From Nitrospina sp. (lineage in GTDB: Bacteria; Nitrospinota; Nitrospinia; Nitrospinales; VA-1), in assembly GCA_018653085.1 (NCBI GenBank), contig JABIAY010000046.1:80257-144256 (forward strand): a DNA stretch of 64,000 nt, in the 5' to 3' direction. This document shows positions 37,225-45,408 of this stretch, piece after piece. Below the pieces are notes generated by a model. That model was not told the origin of the DNA, ran no database searches, and worked only from the letters and a program-made list of their open reading frames with translations. The position numbers were made by a program, and so were the translations under genes. Numbering within the stretch: position 1 is the stretch's first letter; each line of letters starts with the position of its first letter.

Positions 37225-37361
37225 CCCGCTGGGCGACCGGCGAGCCGCCGGTGGCAAATGAAAAACTCCTCCCCTCGTGAGAGGGGAGGGGTATCACAGT
37301 ATTGCGCTTGAGTATTCCGTCCGCCTTTCGGGTAGTGCAGTGCTGGCCCCACGCCCAGTGG
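37225..37361 (+). repeat. Type-B dispersed repeat between thiC and tRNA-Val
   Basis: Begins at the thiC stop with CCGGCGAGCCGCCGG. It contains a CCTCCCC...GGGGAGG hairpin and the type-B core (TATTGCGCTTGAGTATTC, GGGTAGTGCAGTGCTGGC). It ends in an inverted cap, CCACGCCCAGTGG. It shares this layout with 40796-40960 and, inverted, 58977-59090. Confidence 0.85.
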
Positions 37362-37386
37362 TTAAATCCTCTTTTTTTCTAAGTAC

Positions 37387-37415
37387 TTGACCAAATTGGC
37401 CGTAGGAATTACAAT
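37387..37415 (+). promoter_or_regulatory. Sigma-70 promoter of tRNA-Val
   Basis: TTGACC and TACAAT are separated by 17 bp, predicting a start near 37422, 13 nt before the mature tRNA. It may also read on into thrS. Confidence 0.75.
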
Positions 37416-37434
37416 ACCCACCATCTGATTTTTT

Positions 37435-37506
37435 AGGCGCGTAGCTCAGGGGTAGAGTATTTGCTTGACATGCAAGGGGTCGGCGGTTCGAAACCGCCCG
37501 TGCCTA
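37435..37506 (+). tRNA. tRNA-Val (anticodon GAC)
   Basis: A 72-nt cloverleaf. The acceptor AGGCGCG pairs with CGTGCCT (one G-T), the anticodon loop is TTGACAT (GAC), the T arm is GGCGGTTCGAAACCGCC, and the discriminator is A. CCA is not encoded, unlike the tRNA-Gln in this window, so it must be added by nucleotidyltransferase. A run of eight T follows. Confidence 0.93.
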
Positions 37507-37516
37507 TTTTTTTTAA

Positions 37517-37588
37517 AGGCCTCAATGGCCTGAGTTGGGCATCATACCGGTGCGTATGATGCCTTTTCATATTCTGGACATCGTCCAG
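37517..37588 (+). promoter_or_regulatory. Three-hairpin leader of thrS
   Basis: Three consecutive inverted repeats precede thrS: AGGCC/GGCCT, GGCATCATAC/GTATGATGCC followed by TTTT (terminator-like, 37538-37567), and CTGGAC/GTCCAG abutting the AGGGGA ribosome-binding sequence. The middle hairpin could end the tRNA-Val transcript or attenuate thrS. The last could modulate translation. Mechanism not established. Confidence 0.6.
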
Positions 37589-37606
37589 GGGAAATAAATT
37601 CAAAAA

Positions 37607-39361
37607 ATGTCGAACAACTCGAACCAGATAGACTTGGAAACGCTTCGTCACAGTTGCGCTCATCTGATGGCGCAGGCGGTTCAGGAACTGTTCCCCGGAA
37701 CCCAGGTCACCATTGGTCCGGTTATCGATGACGGATTCTATTACGATTTCTCTCGCGACAAAGCTTTCGTGCCTGAAGATTTGGAAAAAATCGAAAAGCG
37801 TATGAAAGAAATCTCCGCCCAAGATCTTAAGATTGTACGTAGCGAAATTCCCCGCGAAGAAGCGAAGAAAAAATTCGGCGACATGGGTGAGAAGTTCAAA
37901 GTTGAGATCATCGACTCCATCGATTCCGATGAACCCATTTCGGTTTACTCGCAGGGAGATTTTTCAGACCTCTGCCGCGGCCCGCATGTCGAGTCGACCA
38001 AGCAGATCAAGGCTTTCAAGCTTCTGCATACGTCTGCGGCTTATTGGCGTGGTGACGAACGCAATCCGGTTTTACAAAGAATTTATGGCACTGCCTGGAA
38101 CACGGAGAAGGAACTTAGGGTCTACATAAAAAGGTTGGAGGAAGCCAAAAAGCGCGATCACCGCAAACTCGGAAAAGAACTCGACCTGTATTCGGTTTCG
38201 GATGAAATCGGGCCGGGGCTCATCCTCTGGCATCCGAAAGGCGCGCGCATCCGCCACCTGATGGAAGACTTCTGGAAAAAGGAACATTTCAAAAACGGTT
38301 ACGAAATGGTCATCAGTCCGCACGCGGCGAAAGTCGACCTGTGGAAGACCAGCGGCCATACGGAGTTCTATAAAGAGAATATGTTTTCCAATATGGATAT
38401 TGAGGGCAAGGAATATGTCATGAAGCCGATGAACTGCCCGTTCCATATTCAGATTTATAAAAACAAGTTGCGCAGTTACCGCGACCTGCCGGTACGATTT
38501 GCAGAACTTGGAACGGTTTATCGTTATGAACGCTCAGGCGTTCTGCACGGTTTACTCCGTGTGCGCGGGTTCACTCAGGATGACGCGCATCTGTTTTGCC
38601 GTCCTGCCCAGATTGAAGAGGAAATCACCAAGGTTCTCGAGTTGATCGTTTATGTTTTGCAATCGTTCGGGTTCTTCGAATACAAAATCTATTTGAGCAC
38701 CAAGCCGGATAAATACGTTGGATCGGACGAGGGCTGGGAAAACGCCACCAAAGCTCTGGAAAACGCCTTGAATAACAAGAAGCTGGATTTTGAGGTCGAT
38801 CCCGGCGAAGGGGTCTTTTACGGGCCTAAAATTGATATCAAAATCAAGGACAGCATAGGCCGCTACTGGCAGGTTTCGACGGTACAGGTGGATTTTAACC
38901 TTCCAGAACGCTTCGATATAAGCTATATTGAGGAAGATGGTCAACGCCATCAGCCAATCATGCTCCACCGCGCCTTAATGGGCTCGCTGGAGCGTTTTTT
39001 TGGTTGTCTGGTCGAGCATTATGCCGGGGCTTTCCCATTATGGCTGGCTCCGGTGCAGGTCGTCCTTTTACCCATAACCGACAATCATATGGGTTATGCG
39101 GATGAAGTGGCCCAACGGCTTGAAGAATTGGGCATTCGGGTAGAAAAAGACTTGCGAAATGAGAAGATTGGGTTCAAGATACGTGAGGCCCAATTACAGA
39201 AAATCCCTTATATGGTTGTTTTAGGGGATAAAGAGGTGGATTCTCAAACTCTGGCTGTGCGTAAACGGCGTTCCAAAGAAACCCGGACCCTCGATTTTGA
39301 GTCCTTTCTGGAAGAACTGCAGTCTGGTATAGATTCCCGGCTGATTGAATCTGAAAATTAA
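37607..39361 (+). CDS. thrS: Threonyl-tRNA synthetase lacking the N-terminal TGS domain
   Basis: Charges tRNA-Thr. The 584-aa protein begins directly at the editing domain (LETLRHSCAHLMAQAV, about residue 10). The ubiquitin-like TGS domain of about 60 residues found at the start of E. coli ThrRS is absent. Class II catalytic motifs are present: MKPMNCPFHIQIY with zinc-ligand Cys, YRYERSGVLHGLLRVRGF (motif 2) and HRALMGSLERF (motif 3). The anticodon-binding domain begins near 480. First gene of thrS-infC-rpmI-rplT-pheS. Confidence 0.95.
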   Translation: MSNNSNQIDLETLRHSCAHLMAQAVQELFPGTQVTIGPVIDDGFYYDFSRDKAFVPEDLEKIEKRMKEISAQDLKIVRSEIPREEAKKKFGDMGEKFKVEIIDSIDSDEPISVYSQGDFSDLCRGPHVESTKQIKAFKLLHTSAAYWRGDERNPVLQRIYGTAWNTEKELRVYIKRLEEAKKRDHRKLGKELDLYSVSDEIGPGLILWHPKGARIRHLMEDFWKKEHFKNGYEMVISPHAAKVDLWKTSGHTEFYKENMFSNMDIEGKEYVMKPMNCPFHIQIYKNKLRSYRDLPVRFAELGTVYRYERSGVLHGLLRVRGFTQDDAHLFCRPAQIEEEITKVLELIVYVLQSFGFFEYKIYLSTKPDKYVGSDEGWENATKALENALNNKKLDFEVDPGEGVFYGPKIDIKIKDSIGRYWQVSTVQVDFNLPERFDISYIEEDGQRHQPIMLHRALMGSLERFFGCLVEHYAGAFPLWLAPVQVVLLPITDNHMGYADEVAQRLEELGIRVEKDLRNEKIGFKIREAQLQKIPYMVVLGDKEVDSQTLAVRKRRSKETRTLDFESFLEELQSGIDSRLIESEN

Positions 39362-39385
39362 ATTTTTTATAAAGGTTGGATTTAA

Positions 39386-40120
39386 ATTAATAATAATAGT
39401 AAGAAGCAGCGCATTAATAAGATGATTCGGGTGCGGGAAGTCGCCGTGATTGATGATGATGGCGAGTCGATGGGCACTATCCCTACAGAGGAAGCCCTGA
39501 GCATGGCCCTCGACCGGAATATGGATCTTGTAGAAGTTTCCCCAAACTCCAACCCGCCTGTTTGTCGGATCATGGATTACGGCAAGCACAAGTACAAGGC
39601 CAGCAAAAAGGCGCACGAGGCTAAAAAGAAACAGAAAATCATTCACATGAAGGAAGTCAAGTTTCGGCCTAACACCGATCAACACGATTTTGATTTCAAG
39701 TTGAGGAATGTACAGCGGTTTTTGGAAAATGGTGACAAAGCCAAAGTGGTGATTTTCTTTAAGGGACGTGAGATTGTACATCGCGAATTTGGCATGAGGG
39801 TTCTGGAACGTGTTGCTGTGGCAACGGAAGAGACGGCGGTCATTGAGCAACAGGCCAAGCAGGAAGGGCGTACGCTGGTCATGATCCTGGCTCCAAAGAA
39901 TACTAAAACCAAAAAAGGCGGAGTGCTTAAAGCGCAGCCGGTTGCCAAGCCAGCAGAAACGCCGGTAGCAGCACCAGCAGTAGCACCGGTTGCCAAGCCA
40001 GCAGAAGCGCCGGTAGCAGCACCAGCAGTAGCACCGGTTGCCAAGCCAGCAGAAGCGTCAGTAGAAACGCCGGCAGAAGCACCGGCAGAGATACCCGCTA
40101 AGGAACCTGGTACAGAATAA
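39386..40120 (+). CDS. infC: Translation initiation factor IF-3, AUU start, extended C-terminus
   Basis: The conserved IF-3 N-terminus (KKQRINKMIRVREVAVID) extends 12 codons upstream of the automatic ATG. An in-frame TAA at 39383 is followed at once by ATT, with AAAGG 10 nt upstream, so the start is almost certainly AUU at 39386, as in E. coli infC. Linker helix and C-domain are normal (FRPNTDQHDFDFKL, FKGREIVHREFG). After about residue 185 comes a 60-residue Ala/Pro/Val tail encoded by a 48-bp tandem repeat, which is not part of ordinary IF-3. Confidence 0.93.
   Translation: MNNNSKKQRINKMIRVREVAVIDDDGESMGTIPTEEALSMALDRNMDLVEVSPNSNPPVCRIMDYGKHKYKASKKAHEAKKKQKIIHMKEVKFRPNTDQHDFDFKLRNVQRFLENGDKAKVVIFFKGREIVHREFGMRVLERVAVATEETAVIEQQAKQEGRTLVMILAPKNTKTKKGGVLKAQPVAKPAETPVAAPAVAPVAKPAEAPVAAPAVAPVAKPAEASVETPAEAPAEIPAKEPGTE
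39941..40064 (+). repeat. 48-bp tandem repeat in infC 3' end
   Basis: Units starting GTTGCCAAGCCAGCAGAA begin at 39941, 39989 and 40037. The first two are nearly identical and the third is truncated and diverged. They encode VAKPAEAPVAAPAVAP-type repeats in frame. Unit number is likely to vary between strains. Confidence 0.9.
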
Positions 40121-40138
40121 ATAGAAACGGAGCGAACA

Positions 40139-40330
40139 ATGCCAAAAATGAAAACCAATAGTGGTGCCGCGAAAAGGTTTCGCAGAACGGGTACCGGAAA
40201 AATTCGTCGGAACAGCGCTTTTACCAGCCATATTCTGACAACTAAAACAACCAAGAGAAAAAGAAACCTGCGAAAAGCCAGCATAATGGCAAAGGGAGAC
40301 GCAAAACGCATTAAAGCTTTAATCCCTTAA
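40139..40330 (+). CDS. rpmI: 50S ribosomal protein L35
   Basis: A 63-aa basic protein with the standard start [14 protein letters not shown] and [10 protein letters not shown]. It lies between infC and rplT, the universal order. GGAGC precedes the ATG. Confidence 0.96.
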   Translation: MPKMKTNSGAAKRFRRTGTGKIRRNSAFTSHILTTKTTKRKRNLRKASIMAKGDAKRIKALIP

Positions 40331-40438
40331 CCCTCAATATTGGGTCGTAGATTACTTTTACAAAATTTTAATATTTTAATTGGGCAAGCGTTAATTGGTT
40401 TGCCTCCCACAGTGGTGGGTTAGAAGGAGAATTTCAAA

Positions 40439-40795
40439 ATGCCACGAGCAGTAAGCGGGACAGTTGCCCGAAAACGACGTAAAAAAATCTTAAAGCTAGC
40501 CAAAGGCTACCGCAGTGTGCGGAGCACCTGTTTCCGCAAAGCACGGGAAGCTGTTGAGCATGGTTTGTGCTACGCCTACCGTGATCGCAAAAATCGTAAG
40601 CGCGAGTTTCGTCGACTCTGGATTGCCCGGATCAACGCCGCAGTCCGAGCCGAAGGCATGAACTACAGCCAGTTCATGTATGGTCTGAAAAAAGCCTCCA
40701 TTGAGCTCGACCGCAAGGTTCTCTCTGAAATGGCGATCCACAATGCAGACTCCTTCAAAACTCTGACCGAGACCGCCCGCGCTCAACTGGGCTAA
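40439..40795 (+). CDS. rplT: 50S ribosomal protein L20
   Basis: Assembly protein for 23S rRNA. The 118-aa protein has the conserved [21 protein letters not shown] and [23 protein letters not shown] lies upstream. L20 autoregulates this operon in other bacteria, and the 108-bp gap before it could hold such a site, but none was identified. Confidence 0.97.
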   Translation: MPRAVSGTVARKRRKKILKLAKGYRSVRSTCFRKAREAVEHGLCYAYRDRKNRKREFRRLWIARINAAVRAEGMNYSQFMYGLKKASIELDRKVLSEMAIHNADSFKTLTETARAQLG

Positions 40796-40960
40796 GCGGA
40801 GAACCTCCGCTGGTGACAAATGAAAAACCCCTCCCTTTTACGGGGAGGAGCCATTACAGTATTACCCCTCCGGGGCACGAGAGTTGAGGAAAAATATCAC
40901 GTGCGCTTGAGTGTTTTGTCCGCTATACGGGTAATGCAGTGCTGGCCCCACGCCGAGTGG
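40796..40960 (+). repeat. Type-B dispersed repeat between rplT and pheS
   Basis: Starts right after the rplT TAA with cap GCGGAGAACCTCCGC. It has a CCTCCC/GGGGAGG hairpin, then the type-B core (GCGCTTGAGTGTTTTGTCCG, GGGTAATGCAGTGCTGGC) and the inverted cap CCACGCCGAGTGG. It separates pheS from its operon by 180 bp. Confidence 0.85.
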
Positions 40961-40974
40961 CCCCTTGCTGAAAA

Positions 40975-41991
40975 ATGATTGAAACCATCCAAAAGCACCG
41001 GCAAGATTTCGATTCCCGCATCTGTTCTACCTCCGTTGCGGAACCTCTCAAACAACTTCGTATAGATTTCCTAGGGAAAAAAGGCTGTGTCCAGGCCCTG
41101 ATGAAAGAACTGCGTCAGGCCAGTCCGGAGGAGAAACGGCAACAGGGCAAGCTCATCAACGATTTTAAGCAGTACGTTGAAAACCAGCTTAAGGATAAGG
41201 AAGAAGAGCTGGGCAAATCCCCAAAAGGTCGGCCTTCAACAGGTGCGACGTTTGATACCACTTTGCCGGGCAGAAGAGAAATCCCCGGGACCCTGCACCC
41301 CGTTACTCAGGTGATGGAGGAAATCAAATCCATTTTTCTGGGATTGGGATTCCAAGTGGAAGAGGGTCCTGAAATTGAAACAGACTATTATAATTTTGAG
41401 GCCTTGAACATTCCCAAGGACCACCCTGCGCGGGATATGCAGGATACTTTTTATGTGGACGGAGAAGCGGTTTTGCGGACCCATACTTCGCCGGTACAGA
41501 TTCATGTGATGGAAGATCGCGAACCGCCATTACGCATTATCGCTCCGGGAAAAGTTTATCGTTGCGATTCAGATGTCTCCCACACTCCCATGTTCCATCA
41601 AATCGAAGGGCTCATGGTAGATGAAAATGTTTCCTTCAGTCATCTCAAAGGCATCATGAGTATTTTTCTCCAGGAAGTGTTTGGCAAAAATACAAAAGTC
41701 CGGTTCCGTCCCAGCTTCTTTCCCTTCACCTGCCCCAGCGCGGAAGTCGATATTCAGTGCGTGATTTGTAGCGGAAAAGGGTGCCGGGTTTGTTCGCAAA
41801 CAGGTTGGGTAGAAATTCTTGGGGCAGGCATGGTCGACCCGGCAGTATTCAAATTCGTTGATTACGATGCAGAAAAATGGACCGGATTCGCGTTTGGACT
41901 CGGCATCGAACGTATCTCTATGCTGAAATACGGCATCAACGACATCCGCCTGTTCTTCGAAAACGATCTACGCTTCCTCAAACAATTCTAG
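40975..41991 (+). CDS. pheS: Phenylalanyl-tRNA synthetase alpha subunit
   Basis: Catalytic subunit of the alpha2-beta2 class II enzyme. The 338-aa protein has an N-terminal coiled coil (1-85), LRTHTSPVQIHVM, YRCDSDVSHTPMFHQIEG (motif 2), FRPSFFPFTCPSAEVDI and GFAFGLGIERISML (motif 3). A CVICSGKGCRVC-type cysteine cluster is present. The usual pheT partner does not follow, so the beta subunit must lie elsewhere. No clear ribosome-binding site. Confidence 0.95.
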   Translation: MIETIQKHRQDFDSRICSTSVAEPLKQLRIDFLGKKGCVQALMKELRQASPEEKRQQGKLINDFKQYVENQLKDKEEELGKSPKGRPSTGATFDTTLPGRREIPGTLHPVTQVMEEIKSIFLGLGFQVEEGPEIETDYYNFEALNIPKDHPARDMQDTFYVDGEAVLRTHTSPVQIHVMEDREPPLRIIAPGKVYRCDSDVSHTPMFHQIEGLMVDENVSFSHLKGIMSIFLQEVFGKNTKVRFRPSFFPFTCPSAEVDIQCVICSGKGCRVCSQTGWVEILGAGMVDPAVFKFVDYDAEKWTGFAFGLGIERISMLKYGINDIRLFFENDLRFLKQF

Positions 41992-42075
41992 CAGGGCAGG
42001 CCCTGCAGCCAATGGGCTATCTTTTTTCTGCATTCTGACTGTGTCTCGGCCTAATAAGTTCTTGCCTCGCCCCAC
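41991..42075 (+). repeat. Cap-core repeat after pheS
   Basis: Cap GCAGGGCAGGCCCTGC shares its first base with the pheS TAG. The core is diverged (CTGTGTCTCGGCCTAATAAG, TTCTTGCC). Confidence 0.75.
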
Positions 42076-42113
42076 CCCCGGAAAACCTGGGAAGAAAACA
42101 GGAGCCCTGACAA

Positions 42114-42479
42114 ATGAGCGAAAAATTCAAAAATAATTTGATCGGCGTTGCCATTTTAGTAGGCGGGATTGTTGCTATCAACCTCTGGCGGGGTCCACCA
42201 GATATGAGCATGCGCGACCAGTCCCTCAATGAGATGGTACACACCAGTCTGACAAGATTCCACTACGCATGCCAGCAACTCTGGGGTGACCGGGGACCGC
42301 AGGAAAACTGCACTAAGGAATCCCTTTCGGAAATATTGCGCAACACCTTCGATCTACCCGGAATCAGTATCAGTGGAGATGGCAACCAGGAAGACTGGCA
42401 GGCCACCGCCCACCACGACATCCTCCCAGACCAGATTTTTATCATTGACGCATCGGGAGCCGTCAGCAAACTGGACTGA
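42114..42479 (+). CDS. Small membrane-anchored protein, unknown function
   Basis: A 121-aa protein with an N-terminal transmembrane helix (about 9-24), then a soluble region. Two cysteines (in YACQQLW and ENCTKE) may form a disulfide if it faces the periplasm. The C-terminal strand-rich segment (DQIFIIDASGAVSKLD) has a pseudopilin-like feel, but there is no prepilin cleavage site. I do not recognise the family. Confidence 0.5.
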   Translation: MSEKFKNNLIGVAILVGGIVAINLWRGPPDMSMRDQSLNEMVHTSLTRFHYACQQLWGDRGPQENCTKESLSEILRNTFDLPGISISGDGNQEDWQATAHHDILPDQIFIIDASGAVSKLD

Positions 42480-42555
42480 CCCCCGACCGATTTCATGGTA
42501 CACAATAGTCCCAGCCCTCAAGCCTGAGTAACTACCGGTATATAGAAACTACTAT

Positions 42556-42572
42556 TTGGCACGGAGATTGCT
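42556..42572 (+). promoter_or_regulatory. Sigma-54 promoter upstream of the STAND ATPase
   Basis: TTGGCACGGAGATTGCT matches the -24/-12 consensus (TGGCACG-N4-TTGCW) at every conserved position with exact spacing. Start expected near 42583, leaving a 165-nt leader before 42747. Sigma-54 promoters require an enhancer-binding activator; none is adjacent. Confidence 0.85.
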
Positions 42573-42621
42573 TTTTTATAAAGCAACTGATAATCCTTTT
42601 CCCAATAAAGTGTGATTTCTC

Positions 42622-42747
42622 ATGAATTTTCTGACACCGATGCCAGGTTGTTTCATCCAGTCTACTGATTTTATTAGAGTTGTTCCTGTCATTTTGGGTT
42701 CGTCTGTGTTGGCCGGAAAGACTTTGTTAAGCCGGGGGATTTTGTAA
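42622..42747 (+). CDS. Possible 41-aa leader peptide coupled to the STAND gene
   Basis: An ATG-initiated small ORF (MNFLTPMPGCF start) with 41 codons whose TAA overlaps the next ATG as TAATG. This would permit translational coupling. Its own ribosome-binding site is weak (AAAGTG), and no homologue is recognised, so it may be chance. Confidence 0.3.
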   Translation: MNFLTPMPGCFIQSTDFIRVVPVILGSSVLAGKTLLSRGIL

Positions 42748-45296
42748 TGACTTTCGGAGTGTTAACTATTTTGCTCGGAGTGGTCATTTTTGTAGTCACT
42801 AAACTCACCCCGACAAAACCTGAAGAGCCAGCCCAGGCAGAAAAAATTGACCCAAATTCTACAGGCAAATCTGTAGACAAACCTGAACAAACCCAAAAAA
42901 AGAGGGAAACTCCAGAGAGCCTTGCCCGCTGGGTTTTGAAAACGGAAAAATCAAAAACCGAATTGAAAGAGAAGTTATGTCTGGCGCCTCTTTCCACCGA
43001 TTTAAAAGTTTTACTCGGCCGCGATAAAGTCCTCGTTGAACTTTTCAACGCCATCCATAAAGGAAGTACGTTTCTTGCGTTGTACGGTAGATCTGGCGTA
43101 GGAAAAACGGCTTTGGCGCTGGAGGTGGTAAGAAAATACAAATACAACTTCCAAAATATTAAATTATATCTGAGTTTTGGCGGGGAAGGAGAGAACGCGC
43201 TTTCTACCAGGGATGCCATGATACAAATCATTCTCTCATTCCGGCCGACGGTGCGCATCCCTGAAAATATGACCCAACTCAGAAGGGTATACCGGCGTAT
43301 TATGGCCAGACATCAGGGCGTTCTCGTTCTGGACAACGTGACTTCAATCGATCAGGTTAAAGAACTGAAACCCGCCAGATCTAGTTCCTGGTTGTTGATC
43401 ATTACAGCCGAGAAGAGGCTGGAGCTAAGCGCGGCTTATTATGTTGAGGTAGAACCACTAGAGGTTGAATTTGCCCAGGAGTTTTTGGTCAGTCGCTCGC
43501 TCAGGCTAAAACCCCGGTCCAGGGAAATCGCCAAACTATGCCGAGGCCTTCCCCTGACCCTTGAAATGTGCGGCCAATTCCTGTCCGCAAAAACAAAAAT
43601 GCCTCCAGAAGATTTTGTCAACCTGTTCCGCAAATACCGGAGCAATTCTTTTCTGGAAAAGGTTGATGACTATGAAGAATCACTGCTCGCCTCGTTCAAG
43701 GTGATTTATAATTCCTTAAAAGATAAAGAGCAAATAGTTTTCAGCCAGTTAGCGGTCTTTCCCGGCTCCTTCGATGCGGTAGCTGCCTCTCAGGTTTGTG
43801 AAGAAAACGGGAATTGTTTAAAATCACTCGCTCAATTTGGGCTGGTCAAAGTCAATCCTGTCACCAAGCGTTACATTCTGCACGACTGGGTGAGAAGCCA
43901 GCTTAAAAATTATCTCCCCGAAGCGATCGCCAGAGAAGCAAAACTGAGACACGCGACTTATTATCTTTCGGTCCTCAATACAGCTAGCGAAGAAATATTA
44001 AAGGGCGGCCAAAAGGCTCGCGACGGGTTTCAATTGTTTCACCGGGAATGGGCTAACATTCGGGCGGGCCTGAGCCGGGTTAGCAAAAACAGCGTCGAAG
44101 GGAAAAAAGCTGCGGAGTTGTTCAATTCTTATATGATCGCAGGAGCCGAGCTACTTCCTTTGTGCTATTTTCCCAAAGATTGCCGAACTTTTCTGGAAAC
44201 GGGACTGAAAGTTTCACAAAGGCTGGATCAAAAAAATATCGAAGTTTTACACCTTTTGAACTTGGGTGTGTTTCATAATTCCCAAAAAAAATATGTGGAG
44301 GCAGAGGAATGTTTAGAGCAAGCACGCCAGCTGGCCTCCACTTTGGAAGATGCCAAAATCGAAGGGAAAATCCTTAACGAAATGGCAAGGTTGTATTTGG
44401 CCAAAGATAGAGCTGAGGAAGCCATCGATATACTTTTGAAAAAAAGGAAGCTGTGCCAGGAAAACAAAATTGAGGTGGACGAAGAACTTAGTTTGCTGAG
44501 GTTGGGTCTGGCTTATGGGAAAGAAGGTGAATTCGATAAAGCCATCCAGACAATGAAAGAAGGAAAAAAGAAAGCAAAAGAAGCGGGGAATGGACCCTGC
44601 ATGGGAACCCTTCTCACGCATATTGGGTTTTATCTGGGTGAAGTCAAAAGTTTATCCAATGCAGAGGATTATCTGGAGGCAAGTCTTTTATTGACCCGTG
44701 GCTTGGGAAAAAGAAAAGAAGAGTTGGGGGTTCTTTTGCGGTATGGAAAAATTTATGCGCAGTCGGACGATGTGGAACGAGCCTTAACTCTGCTTAGAGA
44801 AGGGCTCGCGTTGGCTGAAAAATACCGCGATAACAGGTATGAAGGACTGTTTCTGGTGCAGGTGGGTGACATTTATAGCCATATTCAGGAAAAACAAAAG
44901 GCTATAGAAAATTATATGAAAGCTCTGGCACCTCTTAAAAAAGCCAAGGAACTATTTCTACTCGATCAAATCAACCGAAGGTTGAGCCAGTCTTTTGAAT
45001 TGGAGGAAGACAATGAAGAATCTTCTGGGTCGGGAAGAATCTTCGAGCCTGTCAAAAAACTCAGCCGAAGCAAAGGGCTTGGTCTGGTGCAAGCCAAAAC
45101 CAGTGAGTTTATTAACCGTGGAGATAAGAAACTGCTTACTTATTACATAGGAAGCATTGAAGAAATTATTAAAACCTATAATTTGGATACCAAGGAAGCT
45201 TCGACCCGCGAAAGCCTGTTGGAGTTGATGGAATCACTTCGCGAAAATAACCACCACGCTTGCGCCACTCTCTTAAAAAAGAAATTCAGCTTGTAA
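42747..45296 (+). CDS. Membrane-anchored NB-ARC/AP-ATPase STAND protein with TPR domain
   Basis: An 849-aa signalling-type NTPase. It has an N-terminal transmembrane anchor (4-20), a polar linker and an NB domain with LLGRDKVLVELF and Walker A GRSGVGKT (114-121). Walker B VLVLDNV is near 192-198, followed by SSSWLLIITAEKR (sensor) and RGLPLTLEMCGQ (GxP motif). A winged-helix-like segment precedes about eight TPR units (440-760). The layout matches STAND regulators or immune-type NLR-like ATPases, with the membrane anchor in place of an effector domain. GGGGG lies 8 nt upstream, and it has a sigma-54 promoter. Confidence 0.8.
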   Translation: MTFGVLTILLGVVIFVVTKLTPTKPEEPAQAEKIDPNSTGKSVDKPEQTQKKRETPESLARWVLKTEKSKTELKEKLCLAPLSTDLKVLLGRDKVLVELFNAIHKGSTFLALYGRSGVGKTALALEVVRKYKYNFQNIKLYLSFGGEGENALSTRDAMIQIILSFRPTVRIPENMTQLRRVYRRIMARHQGVLVLDNVTSIDQVKELKPARSSSWLLIITAEKRLELSAAYYVEVEPLEVEFAQEFLVSRSLRLKPRSREIAKLCRGLPLTLEMCGQFLSAKTKMPPEDFVNLFRKYRSNSFLEKVDDYEESLLASFKVIYNSLKDKEQIVFSQLAVFPGSFDAVAASQVCEENGNCLKSLAQFGLVKVNPVTKRYILHDWVRSQLKNYLPEAIAREAKLRHATYYLSVLNTASEEILKGGQKARDGFQLFHREWANIRAGLSRVSKNSVEGKKAAELFNSYMIAGAELLPLCYFPKDCRTFLETGLKVSQRLDQKNIEVLHLLNLGVFHNSQKKYVEAEECLEQARQLASTLEDAKIEGKILNEMARLYLAKDRAEEAIDILLKKRKLCQENKIEVDEELSLLRLGLAYGKEGEFDKAIQTMKEGKKKAKEAGNGPCMGTLLTHIGFYLGEVKSLSNAEDYLEASLLLTRGLGKRKEELGVLLRYGKIYAQSDDVERALTLLREGLALAEKYRDNRYEGLFLVQVGDIYSHIQEKQKAIENYMKALAPLKKAKELFLLDQINRRLSQSFELEEDNEESSGSGRIFEPVKKLSRSKGLGLVQAKTSEFINRGDKKLLTYYIGSIEEIIKTYNLDTKEASTRESLLELMESLRENNHHACATLLKKKFSL

Positions 45297-45408
45297 CCGG
45301 CGAGCCGCCGGGGGCAAATAGCAAGGGCTCAGTTGAGCCGAGAAAAACCGTTGTCAGCTAAACAAAGTTATTGCCCGCTGGGTCCAGCGTCACGCTGGCG
45401 CCTAGCGG
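45297..45408. repeat. Cap-core repeat shared by the STAND and fabI gene ends
   Basis: Cap CCGGCGAGCCGCCGG follows the STAND TAA. An inverted core (GGCTCAGTTGAGCCGAG) and a nested cap (CCGCT...CCAGCGTCACGCTGG...AGCGG) follow. The last 13 codons and the stop of the convergent fabI lie inside this element. Confidence 0.85.

Noticed and set aside
37507-37606. T-box riboswitch for thrS
   Set aside because: The conserved T-box bulge sequence (AGGGTGGNACCGCG-like) is not present.
39941-40064. 48-bp direct repeats as a possible CRISPR or regulatory array
   Set aside because: They are contiguous and keep the infC frame, encoding an Ala/Pro tail.
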